A stretch of 64,000 bases of DNA from Chaenocephalus aceratus (Eukaryota > Chordata > Actinopteri > Perciformes > Channichthyidae): NCBI GenBank assembly GCA_023974075.1, contig CM043808.1:21576824-21640823 (forward strand), in the 5' to 3' direction. Of this stretch, positions 49,141-59,689 are shown in pieces. The number at the start of each line of letters is the position of its first letter. The stretch's first letter is position 1. Position numbers and translations under genes: made by a program. A model generated the notes under the pieces. The model was not told the DNA's origin and ran no database searches. It saw only the letters and a list, made by a program, of their open reading frames with translations.

Positions 49141-49430
49141 TTTATCTTACATCCGGACCAAAACCACCAGACTCGGGGACAGTTTCATCCCACAGGCCAT
49201 AAGACTATTAAACACCTGAACTTTGAAATAACATCCATAACATTCATCTGGCTGCTACTTAGAAATGATTTGTCTAATATATCATATATTCCAATCACTT
49301 GTATAGACTCTTATTGCACTATTTCACTTTTTACTATTTTTCTTTTTGTATTGACTTGCACTATTTTTTCTGTTTATCTGTTTTATTGTGTTGCACTGTT
49401 GGAGGAGCCTGTGACCGAAGGGGGGGGGGG
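49141..49430 (+). mobile_element. LINE 3' tail, second half
   Basis: Starts CATCCGGACCAAAACCACC and ends with GTTGGAGGAGCCTGTGACC. It continues from 48240-48312, which was split by the LINE fragment, and is the plus-strand equivalent of 13410-13770. Confidence 0.55.
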
Positions 49431-50456
49431 GGAGGAGACGTTCGATTCCTGTTTTGAATAGTGTGCCGTCGATGGGTTTCATTCCATTTCAAAATGCTGT
49501 TTGTCGCTCAGCGTAAACTTCAACATTGTCAAGCAAAGCACATGGTGTAGTCCCAAACGATAGCTGAGGATTCTGGGTAGTGTAGTGTCTTCGGCCATCC
49601 TAAACTGAACAAATGTTTGTTTCTCCGAATCGAAGGGGAAAATTACAAAAGCATTGTACACAATTTAAACCAATCAATGTTGTGTAATCAACAAGGATAA
49701 TCTGGTGTTTTTTAGTTGATGAGTAGTGCAGATATCACTGTAAAATCAATCGACAGTAAAGAGTATACTTACTTCCGGGTGTAAAATCCTCCGTTGTCCA
49801 ATGGGAATGGATGCTCACATTGCTCTCCGTAATACAATGAAGGGGACATGATCAAATCGGAATATAATAATTGTAAAATGTTACAAAATAAAAATGTTAA
49901 CTAAAGGGAACAATCTATTGGACACAGCTGAAGCTCTGGCTTTCCTTAAAAACAAACTAATGTAATAAAAATCACAGTTGTATTACACACAATGCACTGT
50001 TTTTTGAGACCAAAAATTCGTAACTAATGCACCATAATACATTCTGACGAAAAATAAAAATTATTATGAATACAAATAAAATAAAAGAAGCCTCCCGTGA
50101 GTTACTACAAGCTATAAAGTAGATTTTAAAAACGTTTTATAGAATAAAAGCTCACTGCGGGAAGTTGTAGAAATGCGTGTGTGCACCACGACAAAGGAGA
50201 CTCATTCACTTTACATTGGGGTTGTTTGCGTGGTGCCGACACGTAAATGTAACAAAGTTCGTGACACCACCACGCAATGCGGTGTTAAGGAGTCGTGGTG
50301 GAGTCACGCATTCTGGTGAGATCAGGTTGGCTCAAAAGACGAATTGTCTTTAGGTTTTATAGATTGAATACTAAAATGGAATACCCATTCTTGTTTTACA
50401 TCTGAAACCTATTTATTCTATCATTCAAAAAGAGTCCAATATTTTGTTTTATTATT

Positions 50457-51955
50457 TTGATATACTTTATTTTTGTACTCATTATTTTAAACTCTGAAAC
50501 TGATATAACCATGGGTAAAATTGATGAAGTGCCATTGAAGAAGTCAGAACAATTAAGGGGCCCCCTAGGGATAAGAATCGTAATAACATTGTTAGCTGTG
50601 TTCATCACAATTGGCATTTTCCTGGTTGGGTGGGGGGTACAGCATCGTGAAGAACCCGAATCCATTCGTGCACTCGTAGAAAATGCCAATATCACTAACA
50701 AAACGTCAGCTGTGTTTAAGAAACTTCCATTTATCCCCAGAGCCAAAAGATCAGCGGAGAGACAGAAGGAGGGGTTAGAAATACTCATCCCCAGAGGTGA
50801 AGCAGTTACAGTCAGTCTTGATGTGTGTGATGTGGTTGTATGTGGAGAGCTGCGAGACAAAACAGGCGTTTAGGTGCATTCATGCTTGGGGACGGCCAGA
50901 TGATAATTCATGGTGTCCCGGTTCAGAGAAGGTATATTGGTTTGCAAGGGCAGAAGGTAATAACAATCCCCCTGGTTTGGCGTTTAGGTCTCAGCTATCT
51001 TTTTCTAAAGGTCGCCATAGTGGAGATATGAGCAAACACAATCCAATAATAATTGCTTTTAAAAGCGCACTCACTCCCCATTTCAAGAAAAAGGGAGACG
51101 TCACTGCATTCCATTTACTGATGGGGATAGAAGTTCCTGGAAAAGACCCAATGGGATCAATTTTAGTGAAGATAATTGACCCACCAGCTGATGTAATTCC
51201 TGATCTCGCCCCAAAATATACTGAATCACTCCTTAAACCAGAACCAGAAATACCCCCTGCTAAATCTGTGAACAATCCACTGGTCACCTATCTGAGTACG
51301 ACCTCTATACAGAAAGTCATAGCAGTAGAAACAGGATACGAGGACACAAATTCCTGGTTAGACTGGGTTGTTTATTCTGTTAAGCAGAGCAAGATGGCGG
51401 ACTGTCTGGCCTGTGCGGCTGCCCGACCAAGTTTGGGAACAGTGCCATTTCCATTTAACGCCCACAATAACCCAAGAGGACAACTCTGTATGTACAAACT
51501 CTATGGACAAAAATCCCCAGCAGATTGTGTCGACATTGCACAAAAGTATCCAGTGGTAAAAATGAATGACATTCCACTTGACTTCACGTCTTACGAGGGA
51601 CTGTATGACTGCATCACAAGGGACTACCTAAAAGGTACAGAAGTAGGAATTCTTAAGTGGTGCAATTCTACAACGATTTTAATGAACCAGGATTTTCTCC
51701 CAGGTATAGCTATGCCCATTAGGCAGTATCCTAGAACAGATGTTTGATGGTATTGTGGCACTAAAACCCTGTACTCAGTTTTACCACAGGATTGGACAGG
51801 GACCTGTGCTCTGGTACAGCTAGTGATGCCTTTTTATGCAGTATCAATGACGGCCGAGCAACTGATAAACATGGCAGTCCAACCCAAAGCAACTAGAGCC
51901 AAAAGGTCAGTCTTTTGAGGGAGTTTTGATTCCACTGTGTACATGGACAGCACAG
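50457..51955 (+). pseudogene. Retroviral env, truncated
   Basis: A first frame (from ATG 50457) has a long leader and one hydrophobic segment near residues 43-60. A shift near 50820-50870 moves the frame. The second frame (to TGA 51745) is the surface subunit, with many cysteines (for example CWTC-like spacing in CLACAAARPS). After the stop the same frame continues with a WYCG segment and a RAKR furin-type cleavage site near 51891-51905, then another TGA near 51917. The transmembrane subunit is lost because an LTR element starts at 51956. The cleavage site and cysteines identify it as env, and it cannot function. Confidence 0.65.
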
Positions 51956-52216
51956 TGTCAGGATTCTCATGTTTTGTCACGTTTGTAGTTTTGTATGTCT
52001 GGTTATGGGTATTTTCCTCCTTGTATATTGTCTGGTCTTTTTCCCTGTGTTTTTCCTCCCGTCGTTAGTTTCCCTGGTGTGTCTAGTTGTCTGATTGTTT
52101 TCACCTGTCACTCCTTGTGTGTCTCCTGTGCTCATCAGTGTTGGCCCCGCCCCTGATTGTTCCCACCTGTGTCTAGTTACCCTGTGTTTAAATCCCCCTG
52201 TCTCCCAGTGTTCAGT

Positions 52217-52361
52217 GTCGGTTCGTCTTGTGTATTGGCTTGTCCTCGGTGAGTGTTCTGTTCTGTATTTGTCAGCATAGCCTTGGAATAAAGGAATTAT
52301 TTTTACGTTAATCTGCATTTGGGTCCCATCTGCTTCACACATCGTAACATTACGAACCGAC
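52217..52361 (+). promoter_or_regulatory. Self-priming pair in second LTR element
   Basis: GTCGGTTCGT at 52217-52226, about 30 bp after TTTAAAT, is complementary to ACGAACCGAC at 52352-52361, again two bases past the LTR end. This is the same layout as the first LTR element. Confidence 0.6.
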
Positions 52362-52366
52362 CAAAG

Positions 52367-54319
52367 ATGGACCCAGCGGATTCAGCTTTTTTGATGCCAC
52401 AGGCGGCTGCTAAGAGAAGGAGGCGCAAAGCCAAGCTAGCAGCCATGCCTCAATGCTCCAGTACCGGCCCACACAGCTTTGCGTCCATACTGGATTACCT
52501 GGCTTACACAGCCAGGGTCCAGGCTTCCGCTCCGGACCTTACAGCCAGGTTTCCGGCCCCAGCTGCCACAGTCCCATCTCCAGTTTCCTCTGGAGTCCCC
52601 TCTCCAGTTTCCTCTCGAGTCCCCTCTGGAGTTCCCTCTCCAGTCCCCTCTGGAGTCCCCTCTCGAGTTCCCTCTCCAGTCCCCTCTCCAGTCCCCTCTC
52701 CAGTCCCCTCTCGAGTCCCCTCTCCAGTCCCCTCTCGAGTTCCCTCCTCTAGTCCCTCCTTTAGTCCCTCCTCTAGTCCCTCCTCTAGTCCCTGCTCTAG
52801 TCCCTGCTCTAGTCCCTGCTCTAGTTCCTGCTCTAGTGCCTCCTCTAGGTCCCCTCGCGAGTCCCCTCACGAGTCCCCTCTCGAGTTCCCTTCTCTAGTC
52901 CCATCTCTAGTCCCTCCTCTAGTCACTTCTCGAGTCCCCTCTCCAGTTCCCTCTCGAGTTCCCTCCTCTAGTCCCTCCTCTAGTCCCTCCTCTAGTCCCT
53001 CCTCTAGTCCCTCCTCTAGTTCCCCTCGCGAGTCCCCTCTCGAGTTCCCTTCTCTAGTTACTCCTCTAGTCCCTCCTCTAGTCCCTCCTCTAGTCCCCTC
53101 TCTAGTTCTCCTCTCGAGTCTCCTCTCGAGTCCCCTCTCGAGTCCCCTCTCGAGTTCCCCCTTGGTTCCCCTCTCGAGTCTCCTCTCGAGTCCCCTCTCG
53201 AGTCCCCTCTCGAGTTCCCCCTTGGTTCCCCTCTCGAGTCTCCTCTCGAGTCTCCTCTCGGGTCCCTACTCCGGGTCCTGTCCCGTTGGGGGCTCCGTCG
53301 ACTACTCCTCTGCCGGAGGTCCTGCCAATCGTATGTCTGTCCCGTTGGAGGCCCCGCCGACTACTCTCCTGCCGGGGGTTCTGCCAACCCTTTGTCCTGT
53401 CCCGTTGGAGGTCCCGCCGTCTACTCTCCTGCCGGGGGTCCTGCCAGCTCCATGTCCTGTCCCGTTGGAGGTCCCGCCGTCTACTTTCCTGCCGGGGGGC
53501 CTGCCAGCTCCTTCTCCTTTCTCGTTGGAGGTCCCGCCGTCTACTCCTCTGCCGGGGGTCCTGCCAACCCTAGGTCCGGTCTCGTTGGAGGTCCCGCCGT
53601 CTGCTCCCCTGCCGGGGGTCCTGCCAACCCTGTGTCCTGTGTCGTTGGAGGTCCCGCCGTCTACTCCCCTGCCGGGGGTCCTGCCAACCCTATATCCCGT
53701 GCCGTTGGAGGTTCTACCGGGGACCCTGCCAGCCCCATGTCCATCACCTGTCTCGCCGGGGTTCCTGCCAACTCCTGGTCCACTTCCGTGGGGGATCCTG
53801 CCGAAGCCTGTCCGACCGGCTCTGGTTTCTGTCCGGCCGACACCGGGTCCTGCCCGGTCTCCGGGGCTGTCCCATCAGCGCTTTCCTGCCCAGCCTCCGG
53901 ATCCGGTCCGATCGACACCGGTTCCTGCCCGGCCTCCGGAGCTGTCCGGTCTTCGCCCTCGAGCCCGGCCCTCTGAGAGCCGGAGTCTTCACCCTCAATC
54001 CTGGTCCCCTGAGAGCCACGGCCTTCACCCTCGATCCCGAGCCCCTGAGAGTCACGGCCTTCGCCCTCGAGCCCGGCCCCCTGACTTTCCCGGCCGCGGT
54101 GGCCTTCGCCCCTCCATAACCCTCACCTTGGACTCTGTCTTGCCCCCGGGCCGTCCGCCCGAGTCCCCCTTCTCGGCTTCTACCTTACCCCCGGGCCGTC
54201 CGCCCGAGACCCGTTCCTGGTCCTCTGCCTTGCCCCCGGGCCGTCCGCCTTATGGAACACTATTTTCGGATACATTTTATCCATTTTCACCCTTTTCTAT
54301 GGTTCTTCCAAAAAGTTAA
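52367..54319 (+). CDS. Proline/serine-rich repeat frame of LTR element
   Basis: The frame begins MDPADSAFLMPQAAAKRRRR, close to the start of the frame at 22430, and encodes about 650 residues. A basic patch lies near the start. Residues about 70-300 are short Ser/Pro repeats from a 12-15-bp DNA unit (CCCTCCTCTAGT-like). Residues about 305-460 are eight copies of a 20-residue unit (VPLEVPPSTLLPGVLPAPCP-like, a 60-bp DNA repeat). The last 25 residues run into the unrelated 130-bp array. No enzyme domain is visible. It may be a structural protein of a non-autonomous element, or simply an open tandem array. Confidence 0.35.
   Translation: MDPADSAFLMPQAAAKRRRRKAKLAAMPQCSSTGPHSFASILDYLAYTARVQASAPDLTARFPAPAATVPSPVSSGVPSPVSSRVPSGVPSPVPSGVPSRVPSPVPSPVPSPVPSRVPSPVPSRVPSSSPSFSPSSSPSSSPCSSPCSSPCSSSCSSASSRSPRESPHESPLEFPSLVPSLVPPLVTSRVPSPVPSRVPSSSPSSSPSSSPSSSPSSSSPRESPLEFPSLVTPLVPPLVPPLVPSLVLLSSLLSSPLSSPLSSSPLVPLSSLLSSPLSSPLSSSPLVPLSSLLSSLLSGPYSGSCPVGGSVDYSSAGGPANRMSVPLEAPPTTLLPGVLPTLCPVPLEVPPSTLLPGVLPAPCPVPLEVPPSTFLPGGLPAPSPFSLEVPPSTPLPGVLPTLGPVSLEVPPSAPLPGVLPTLCPVSLEVPPSTPLPGVLPTLYPVPLEVLPGTLPAPCPSPVSPGFLPTPGPLPWGILPKPVRPALVSVRPTPGPARSPGLSHQRFPAQPPDPVRSTPVPARPPELSGLRPRARPSESRSLHPQSWSPESHGLHPRSRAPESHGLRPRARPPDFPGRGGLRPSITLTLDSVLPPGRPPESPFSASTLPPGRPPETRSWSSALPPGRPPYGTLFSDTFYPFSPFSMVLPKS
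53279..53740 (+). repeat. 60-bp tandem array
   Basis: About eight units with CCGTTGGAGGTCCCGCCG and CTGCCGGGGGTCCTGCC blocks. One diverged unit occurs in the first LTR element at about 22950-23010, so this array expanded after the two elements separated (inference). Confidence 0.9.
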
Positions 54320-54866
54320 CTTATACTTTTTCCGACTCTGGAGGGAGGTAGGGGGAGTTGTCAGGGGACTCTACCCGCCTTATGGAACACTATTTTCGGA
54401 TACATTTTATCCATTTTCACCCTTTTCTATGGTTCTTCCAAAAAGTTAACTTATACTTTTTCCGACTCTGGAGGGAGGTAGGGGGAGTTGTCAGGGGACT
54501 CTACCCGCCTTATGGAACACTATTTTCGGATACATTTTATCCATTTTCACCCTTTTCTATGGTTCTTCCAAAAAGTTAACTTATACTTTTTCCGACTCTG
54601 GAGGGAGGTAGGGGGAGTTGTCAGGGGACTCTACCCGCCTTATGGAACACTATTTTCGGATACATTTTATCCATTTTCACCCTTTTCTATGGTTCTTCCA
54701 AAAAGTTAACTTATACTTTTTCCGACTCTGGAGGGAGGTAGGGGGAGTTGTCAGGGGACTCTACCCGCCTTATGGAACACTATTTTCGGATACAATTTAT
54801 CCATTTTCACCCTTTTCTCTGGTTCTTCCAAAAGTTGACTTGTACTTTTCCGGACTCTGGATGAAT
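54247..54866 (+). repeat. 130-bp tandem array, about 5 units
   Basis: Units start CGCCTTATGGAACACTATTT and end GGACTCTACC; the first four are nearly identical and the last diverges. A weakly similar unit (GACTCTGGAGG...CTCTGCCCGCCT) recurs at 56262-56332, just upstream of the recombinase gene. Confidence 0.95.
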
Positions 54867-54970
54867 GCAAGGGGAGTTGTCACGGAATAACGAGACACTA
54901 TTTTCGGCTAAAATGGTTGCCTGTATGACCCCCAATCATGGTTCTCACACAATGTTAAGGGCGTTCTCCC

Positions 54971-56190
54971 CGGCAACCCACCAGCAGATGGAAACACCCG
55001 CCTCTCCACCTCTTCCGAGGGACGAGGGAACCGCGCGGGGGTCTGCTGGAGGCTACTGCCGGGTGCTCCGTCCTGCGCCTCACCGGGACCCTGACTCCAG
55101 CGCGGTGTGGCGGCCTCGCCCTGGCCGTCCACCGTGCGCCCTCTGGGTACCTGACTCCCCTGCCTCCTCCGGGGGCAGGTGAGAGGGGTTCAATGCCTCC
55201 CCGGAGGATGCTGTTACCCCGGCAACCCGCCAGCAGATGGAAACACCCGCCTCTCCACCTCTTCCGAGGGACGAGGGAACCGCGCGGGGGTCTGCTGGAG
55301 GCTACTGCCGGGTGCTCCGTCCTGCGCCTCACCGGGACCCTGACTCCAGCGCGGTGTGGCGGCCTCGCCCTGGCCGTCCACCGTGCGCCCTCTGGGTACC
55401 TGACTCCCCTGCCTCCTCCGGGGGCAGGTGAGAGGGGTTCAATGCCTCCCCGGAGGATGCTGTTACCCCGGCAACCCGCCAGCAGATGGAAACACCCGCC
55501 TCTCCACCTCTTCCGAGGGACGAGGGAACCGCGCGGGGGTCTGCTGGAGGCTACTGCCGGGTGCTCCGTCCTGCGCCTCACCGGGACCCTGACTCCAGCG
55601 CGGTGTGGCGGCCTCGCCCTGGCCGTCCACCGTGCGCCCTCTGGGTACCTGACTCCCCTGCCTCCTCCGGGGGCAGGTGAGAGGGGTTCAATGCCTCCCC
55701 GGAGGATGCTGTTACCCCGGCAACCCGCCAGCAGATGGAAACACCCGCCTCTCCACCTCTTCCGAGGGACGAGGAAACCGCGCGGGGGTCTGCTGGAGGC
55801 TACTGCCGGGTGCTCCGTCCTGCGCCTCACCGGGACCCTGACTCCAGCGCGGTGTGGCGGCCTCGCCCTGGCCGTCCACCGTGCGCCCTCTGGGTACCTG
55901 ACTCCCCTGCCTCCTCCGGGGGCAGGTGAGAGGGGTTCAATGCCTCCCCGGAGGATGCTGTTACCCCGGCAAATCGCCAGCAGATGGAAACACCCGCCTC
56001 TCCACCTCTTCCGAGGGACGAGGGAACCGCGCGGGGGTCTGCTGGAGGCTACTGCCGGGTGCTCCGTCCTGCGCCTCACCGGGACCCTGACTCCAGCGCG
56101 GTGTGGCGGCCTCGCCCTGGCCGTCCACCGTGCGCCCTCTGGGTACCTGACTCCCCTGCCTCCTCCGGGGGCAGGTGAGAGGGGTTCAAT
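54971..56190 (+). repeat. 249-bp GC-rich tandem array, 5 units
   Basis: Units repeat at 54988, 55237, 55486, 55735 and 55984 (the ATGGAAACACCCGCC landmark), with only a few substitutions. Because 249 is a multiple of three, frames of 379 codons (plus) and 428 codons (minus) stay open; I do not treat them as genes. Each unit ends with GGCAGGTGAG, a good splice-donor consensus. The array ends 0.3 kb before the recombinase gene. Confidence 0.95.
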
Positions 56191-56474
56191 GCCTCCGTCC
56201 CCCTGGGGGACGGATCGCCCGGAGGGTACTGTTATCCCCACGTTGTCGTACCCGAAACTGTCGGGTATCCTTTGGGAGAACCAGACTCTGGAGGAACGTG
56301 AGGGGAGATTACAGGGATCTCTGCCCGCCTAACGAGTGCCTAAATGGGACACCGCACCATGATGCAAATGAAAACAAACACCGATTTGAAAATAAGCTGA
56401 GTGCATCTTTCGTGAGTCTTTTCACGCTTCCTTCTTTTTTACCCACGATTCTGGTGACATTTCCCGGTACCGAA

Positions 56475-58843
56475 ATGCTCAAGAATACAGGTCGGATGGC
56501 GGTCCGTTGTCCGATCTGTAATAGTTCCTACCGTGCCCTGAGCAAGCACCTGCAGAGGCGCCATGGTGTGCGTAACTTGGTTGAAAGAAAAATTCTGCTG
56601 TTGTTGGCCAACGGACGGACCAACATTAGGCTCCATCCCTGTACCATTCTGGGATGCGAGTACCGGGGCACAAGGCTGGATCGCCACTTGGCCAGAGACC
56701 ATGTTGAGCTGGCCCGGGAGGAACTACATGTGGTTCAAAATAAACTGAAAATGACAGTGGGCAAGAAGGAGCTTTATGAACTCCGAATGACAAACCCCAC
56801 CATAGAAATGATTACCGCTTGGGCTGTTGACATGGTGGCAGACGACGATATACTGTCACAACCTCCACCCTTGTACCCGGTGAATGAATGTGACAACCCG
56901 GACTGCAAAGAATGGAGGCTGGAGGCAAACGCAGTGAGGGCTCAGCGGGACATATATGCTGCTGAGGTGAAATCCCTGCGCTGCAAGTTGCAGCAGAGGA
57001 TAAAGCACAAGCGGATGGATCAGCGGGCCGGGGACATGCCCGCGTTCGATGGGGAGGAACGAGAGCGGGTCATTCTGAAGAAACGACCCCGAACAGAGTC
57101 GACACCAACGAGGCTGTCCAAGTCGAAAGGTCCCTCCTGCAGCAAGTCTCCCATTCCCGCCTGCAGCGAGTCCCCCACTGGCTCTCACACACATTCATCC
57201 AGCTCCTCAGAGCCTGCATCCATGCATACCGAGGCCTCGTCAACCTCCCCTCCCATCCATTCCCCCTGGTTCCGGGGCAGGGGCCGGGGAAATATAATGC
57301 GGGACATCACATTCCCACGGGTCATGGGTAAGTGTGTTGGCTATGTGACACATGCAGTTTCTGTAACACACGATGTGTTGTCATTAAAGTACTGTTTATA
57401 TTTCACAGAGGAGTATCTTCAAGGATACCGGGAGCATTATGCAGGTATCGACCCACCAGTGAGGCTCCAGGAAAACACAGTTTCCAAACTGAGCAGAGTG
57501 AAGTCGTTCCTAAGTTTCATGGCTCACGGGTTCAATCGCCTGTCTGACTGGCTCTTTTTGAGGGATCTCAAGAGGATACGTGGGTGGTCCCGGAGCCTGA
57601 TGAAGTCAAGCCTTCAGGTCACGACCTCCGACTTCTACATCAAGAATATATCACACTTTCTCAAGTACATGGCCGACACACCGTGCAAGGGGAGCAGGCT
57701 CAGCCAAACCGACATGATTTTAATCAAACGGGAAGTAGTTGCCATCTTGAAGTCCCTGAAGAGAAAAGTACTTATCCACCAGATGCAAGTGAAGCGTGAC
57801 AAGATGGAAGGTCTGCCGAGCCACAACGACCTAATGACATGCTTGACTTCGACCACCACTCGCATCCCTCAGCTCCTGGATGTGATGGCCAGCAATCCGA
57901 CTACCGCAACCCGGACCCTGCTCTATGGGTATATGACTCTTCATTGGAGCTGTATTTACGGCCATCGTCCGGGGGTCTACTCCAACATGACCAACGCCGA
58001 GGTCCGAAAGGCGGATACAACTGGCACTGCCTTCGGCTACCTGGTTCATGTGAGTGCTATTAATCAATGCATTTATTCTGGCAGTTATATGCATGATTGA
58101 CATTGTATTGACACTCTCTAACTCTGTCATAACAGGTAAGCAACCACAAGACGGCCAACGCGTTCGGGGAAGCGCAGCTGTACCTCACCGTAGAAGAATT
58201 TGGATGGATGAAGAGGTGGCTGGAAATCAAGGGTACGCTGACCTGCACCCAGAGCCGTTACTTTCTATACACAGAGGGGAAGAACCCGTTCAGGAAGCTT
58301 GCCTACTCCCTGAGGTTGGCATGGGCTGATGTGGGGCTCCACGGTCCCATTAACTTCACCGACCTCCGCACAGTCCACGCCGATAATGCGAAGAGGTTTC
58401 AAGACAAAGGCAACCGCCAACGAGTGAGTGATTTCATGTGTCACAACACTGCAACTGCGGACAAATTTTACGCGAATAATCCTTCTTTGAAGGAGGCTGC
58501 GGACATTCGGTTGCTCTTCACAGAGTCACTGCAAGCAGCGGCGGCGGCATCGACAGCAGTAGCAGCGGGAAATGAAGACACTTTTGCGGGTATTGACATC
58601 GACAGTGACATCTCTGGAGAGGAGCACAGCCCGGCTCCCTACCAAGACTCCCTACCAAGACATGTCAACGCTTGGCGAGCGACGAGGGACCAGTCACTGG
58701 CCGAACACAGCCCCTCAGACATGGGTGAAGAGAGGGTGCCATACTCTGCCCCAACTTCACCCACTTTTCCCAGTGATCAACTTGTAAATATGCAGTGTGT
58801 TGTTGTAATCAGTCCCCTTCTAAATACTTTATATCCTGTGTGA
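56475..58843 (+). CDS. C2H2 zinc-finger and tyrosine recombinase-like protein, three exons
   Basis: Exons at 56475-57327, 57409-58049 and 58136-58843 join in phase through GT-AG introns of 81 and 86 bp and encode 733 residues. ATG 56475 opens the conserved part; the open frame upstream is array sequence. Two zinc fingers are visible: C12, C15, H25, H30 and C56, C61, H71, H76. After a helical segment and a Ser/Pro-rich linker comes a helical domain, then a tyrosine recombinase-like catalytic region: R471 (GHRPGVYSNM), K503 (SNHKTANAF), R576 (TDLR), H601 and Y610 (MCHNTATADKFY). The usual HxxR appears as TDLR. The tail is acidic. All key residues and splice sites are present, so it may be functional. 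Crypton-like DNA transposons and genes derived from them have this type of catalytic domain (family knowledge); whether this is a transposase or a domesticated gene is unknown. Confidence 0.65.
57328..57408 (+). other. Intron 1 of recombinase-like gene
   Basis: Starts GTAAGTG and ends TTTCACAG. It is 81 bp with no in-frame stop, so an unspliced reading would add 27 residues. The strong splice sites favour removal. Confidence 0.65.
58050..58135 (+). other. Intron 2 of recombinase-like gene
   Basis: Starts GTGAGTG and ends CATAACAG, 86 bp. It contains in-frame stops, so splicing is required to join R471 with the K503-Y610 part. Confidence 0.7.
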
Positions 58844-58871
58844 ATGTATTTATTACTGTCAATATTACTGT

Positions 58872-58877
58872 AAATAA
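58872..58877 (+). terminator. Poly(A) signal
   Basis: AATAAA about 30 bp after the stop of the recombinase-like gene. Confidence 0.6.
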
Positions 58878-59065
58878 AGTTTGTTAAAATTACTAAGTCT
58901 TCTGTTTTTAAAGCCCACTATGGTTTTTTTTCCTTTAAGATCTCCAGGGGCACGATATTCTGGTTCTGGTGGTAGCATGGAGGTGTTTAGTCCGAGTGAG
59001 GAGTGCTCAAGTGTGGGATGATTTGTAAGGTAGAAGAGGGTAAAAAAAGTTAAAGTGTGAACCTC

Positions 59066-59412
59066 CAGCAGGGCAGGTGGTGCTGTGAAGAAGGCCGACT
59101 ATGGGTGCCGATGGGCGGACGATAGAGCACCGCAAAGTAGACCCCCTTTAAGTGTTGCCAGGGGCACGAGAAAAATCCTCCACTGGAGGGTGGGTGGTGC
59201 TGCTGTGAAGAAGGCCGACTATGGGTGCCGATGGGCGGACGGTAAAGCACCGCAAAGTAGACCCCCTTTAAGTGTTGCCAGGGGCACGAGAAAAATCCTC
59301 CATGGAGGTTGGGTGCTGCTGCTGTGAAGAAGGCCGACTATGGGTGCCGATGGGCGGACGGTAAAGCACCGCAAAGTAGACCCCCTTTAAGATTCCCAGG
59401 GGCACGAGATTC
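59066..59412 (+). repeat. 120-bp tandem array, about 3 units
   Basis: The TGCTGTGAAGAAGGCCGACT landmark occurs at 59081, 59201 and 59320. Units also share CACCGCAAAGTAGACCCCC and GGGGCACGAGA. Confidence 0.9.
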
Positions 59413-59689
59413 TTGAGGGTGTGATCATCTTGGTTTAGTCCGTGGGGGAGTGCTTAAGTTCGGGGGCCCGGGGACCCAAGGTGTGCGAGGTTCTGGAAGT
59501 ACGCATGTCAGGGAGAGATCCTGGAGCTCCTTAGTCCGTGTTTTGGGGGTCTTGGAGCGGCCACAGAGAGGTGCTTTTCCCCGGGGTATTTCATGGAAGT
59601 CTGAAATAACCTGTTTGCTCATGTCAGGGAGAGATGCTGGGGCTGCTGCGTCCGTGTTTTGGGGGTCTTGGAGCGGCCCCGAAGAGGTG

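Larger units (their letters stand above)
46481..50329. mobile_element. Long-inverted-repeat element C (CAAC-N4-TCTCAC family)
   Basis: The left end is CAACCTGATCTCACCAG and the right end is its inverse. GCTCAAA is duplicated exactly on both sides. The arms are the longest of the family, about 0.77 kb (46481-47245 and 49558-50329). They share with element B the block around GCGTCCATTCCCATTGGATA and a later ACTACACTACCCAGAATCC-like block. The centre is built of LINE fragments. It separates pol from env in the retrovirus. There is no transposase frame. Confidence 0.75.
38880..51955 (+). mobile_element. Endogenous retrovirus, gamma/epsilon-like, broken and interrupted
   Basis: Gag, pol and env follow in retroviral order. 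Pol follows gag in the same frame after one stop, as in gammaretroviruses and some epsilon-like fish viruses. The copy is interrupted by a hAT (43910-45660) and by element C (46481-50329). It ends at 51956, where an LTR element begins within the env region. I found no 5' or 3' retroviral LTR; the L2 lies where the leader would be. Frameshifts and nonsense codons occur in every gene. This is an old germline copy, not a functional virus. Confidence 0.75.
51956..54246 (+). mobile_element. Second sushi/Tf1-like LTR element, 3'-truncated
   Basis: One LTR ends CATCGTAACA at 52349. It begins TGTCAGGATTCTC at 51956 or TGTCACGTTTG at 51975. The leader ACGAACCGACCA and the start of the frame match the element at 22028, so they are related. 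The interior is dominated by tandem repeats and ends where the 130-bp array begins. No polypurine tract or 3' LTR was found, so the 3' part has been lost or replaced. Confidence 0.65.

Noticed and set aside
54252..54890. Repeated 73-residue proteins
   Set aside because: They are successive frames of the 130-bp array without start context or any domain.
54955..56332. Overlapping 379-residue (plus) and 428-residue (minus) frames
   Set aside because: Both are translations of the 249-bp tandem array; openness on both strands follows from a period divisible by three.
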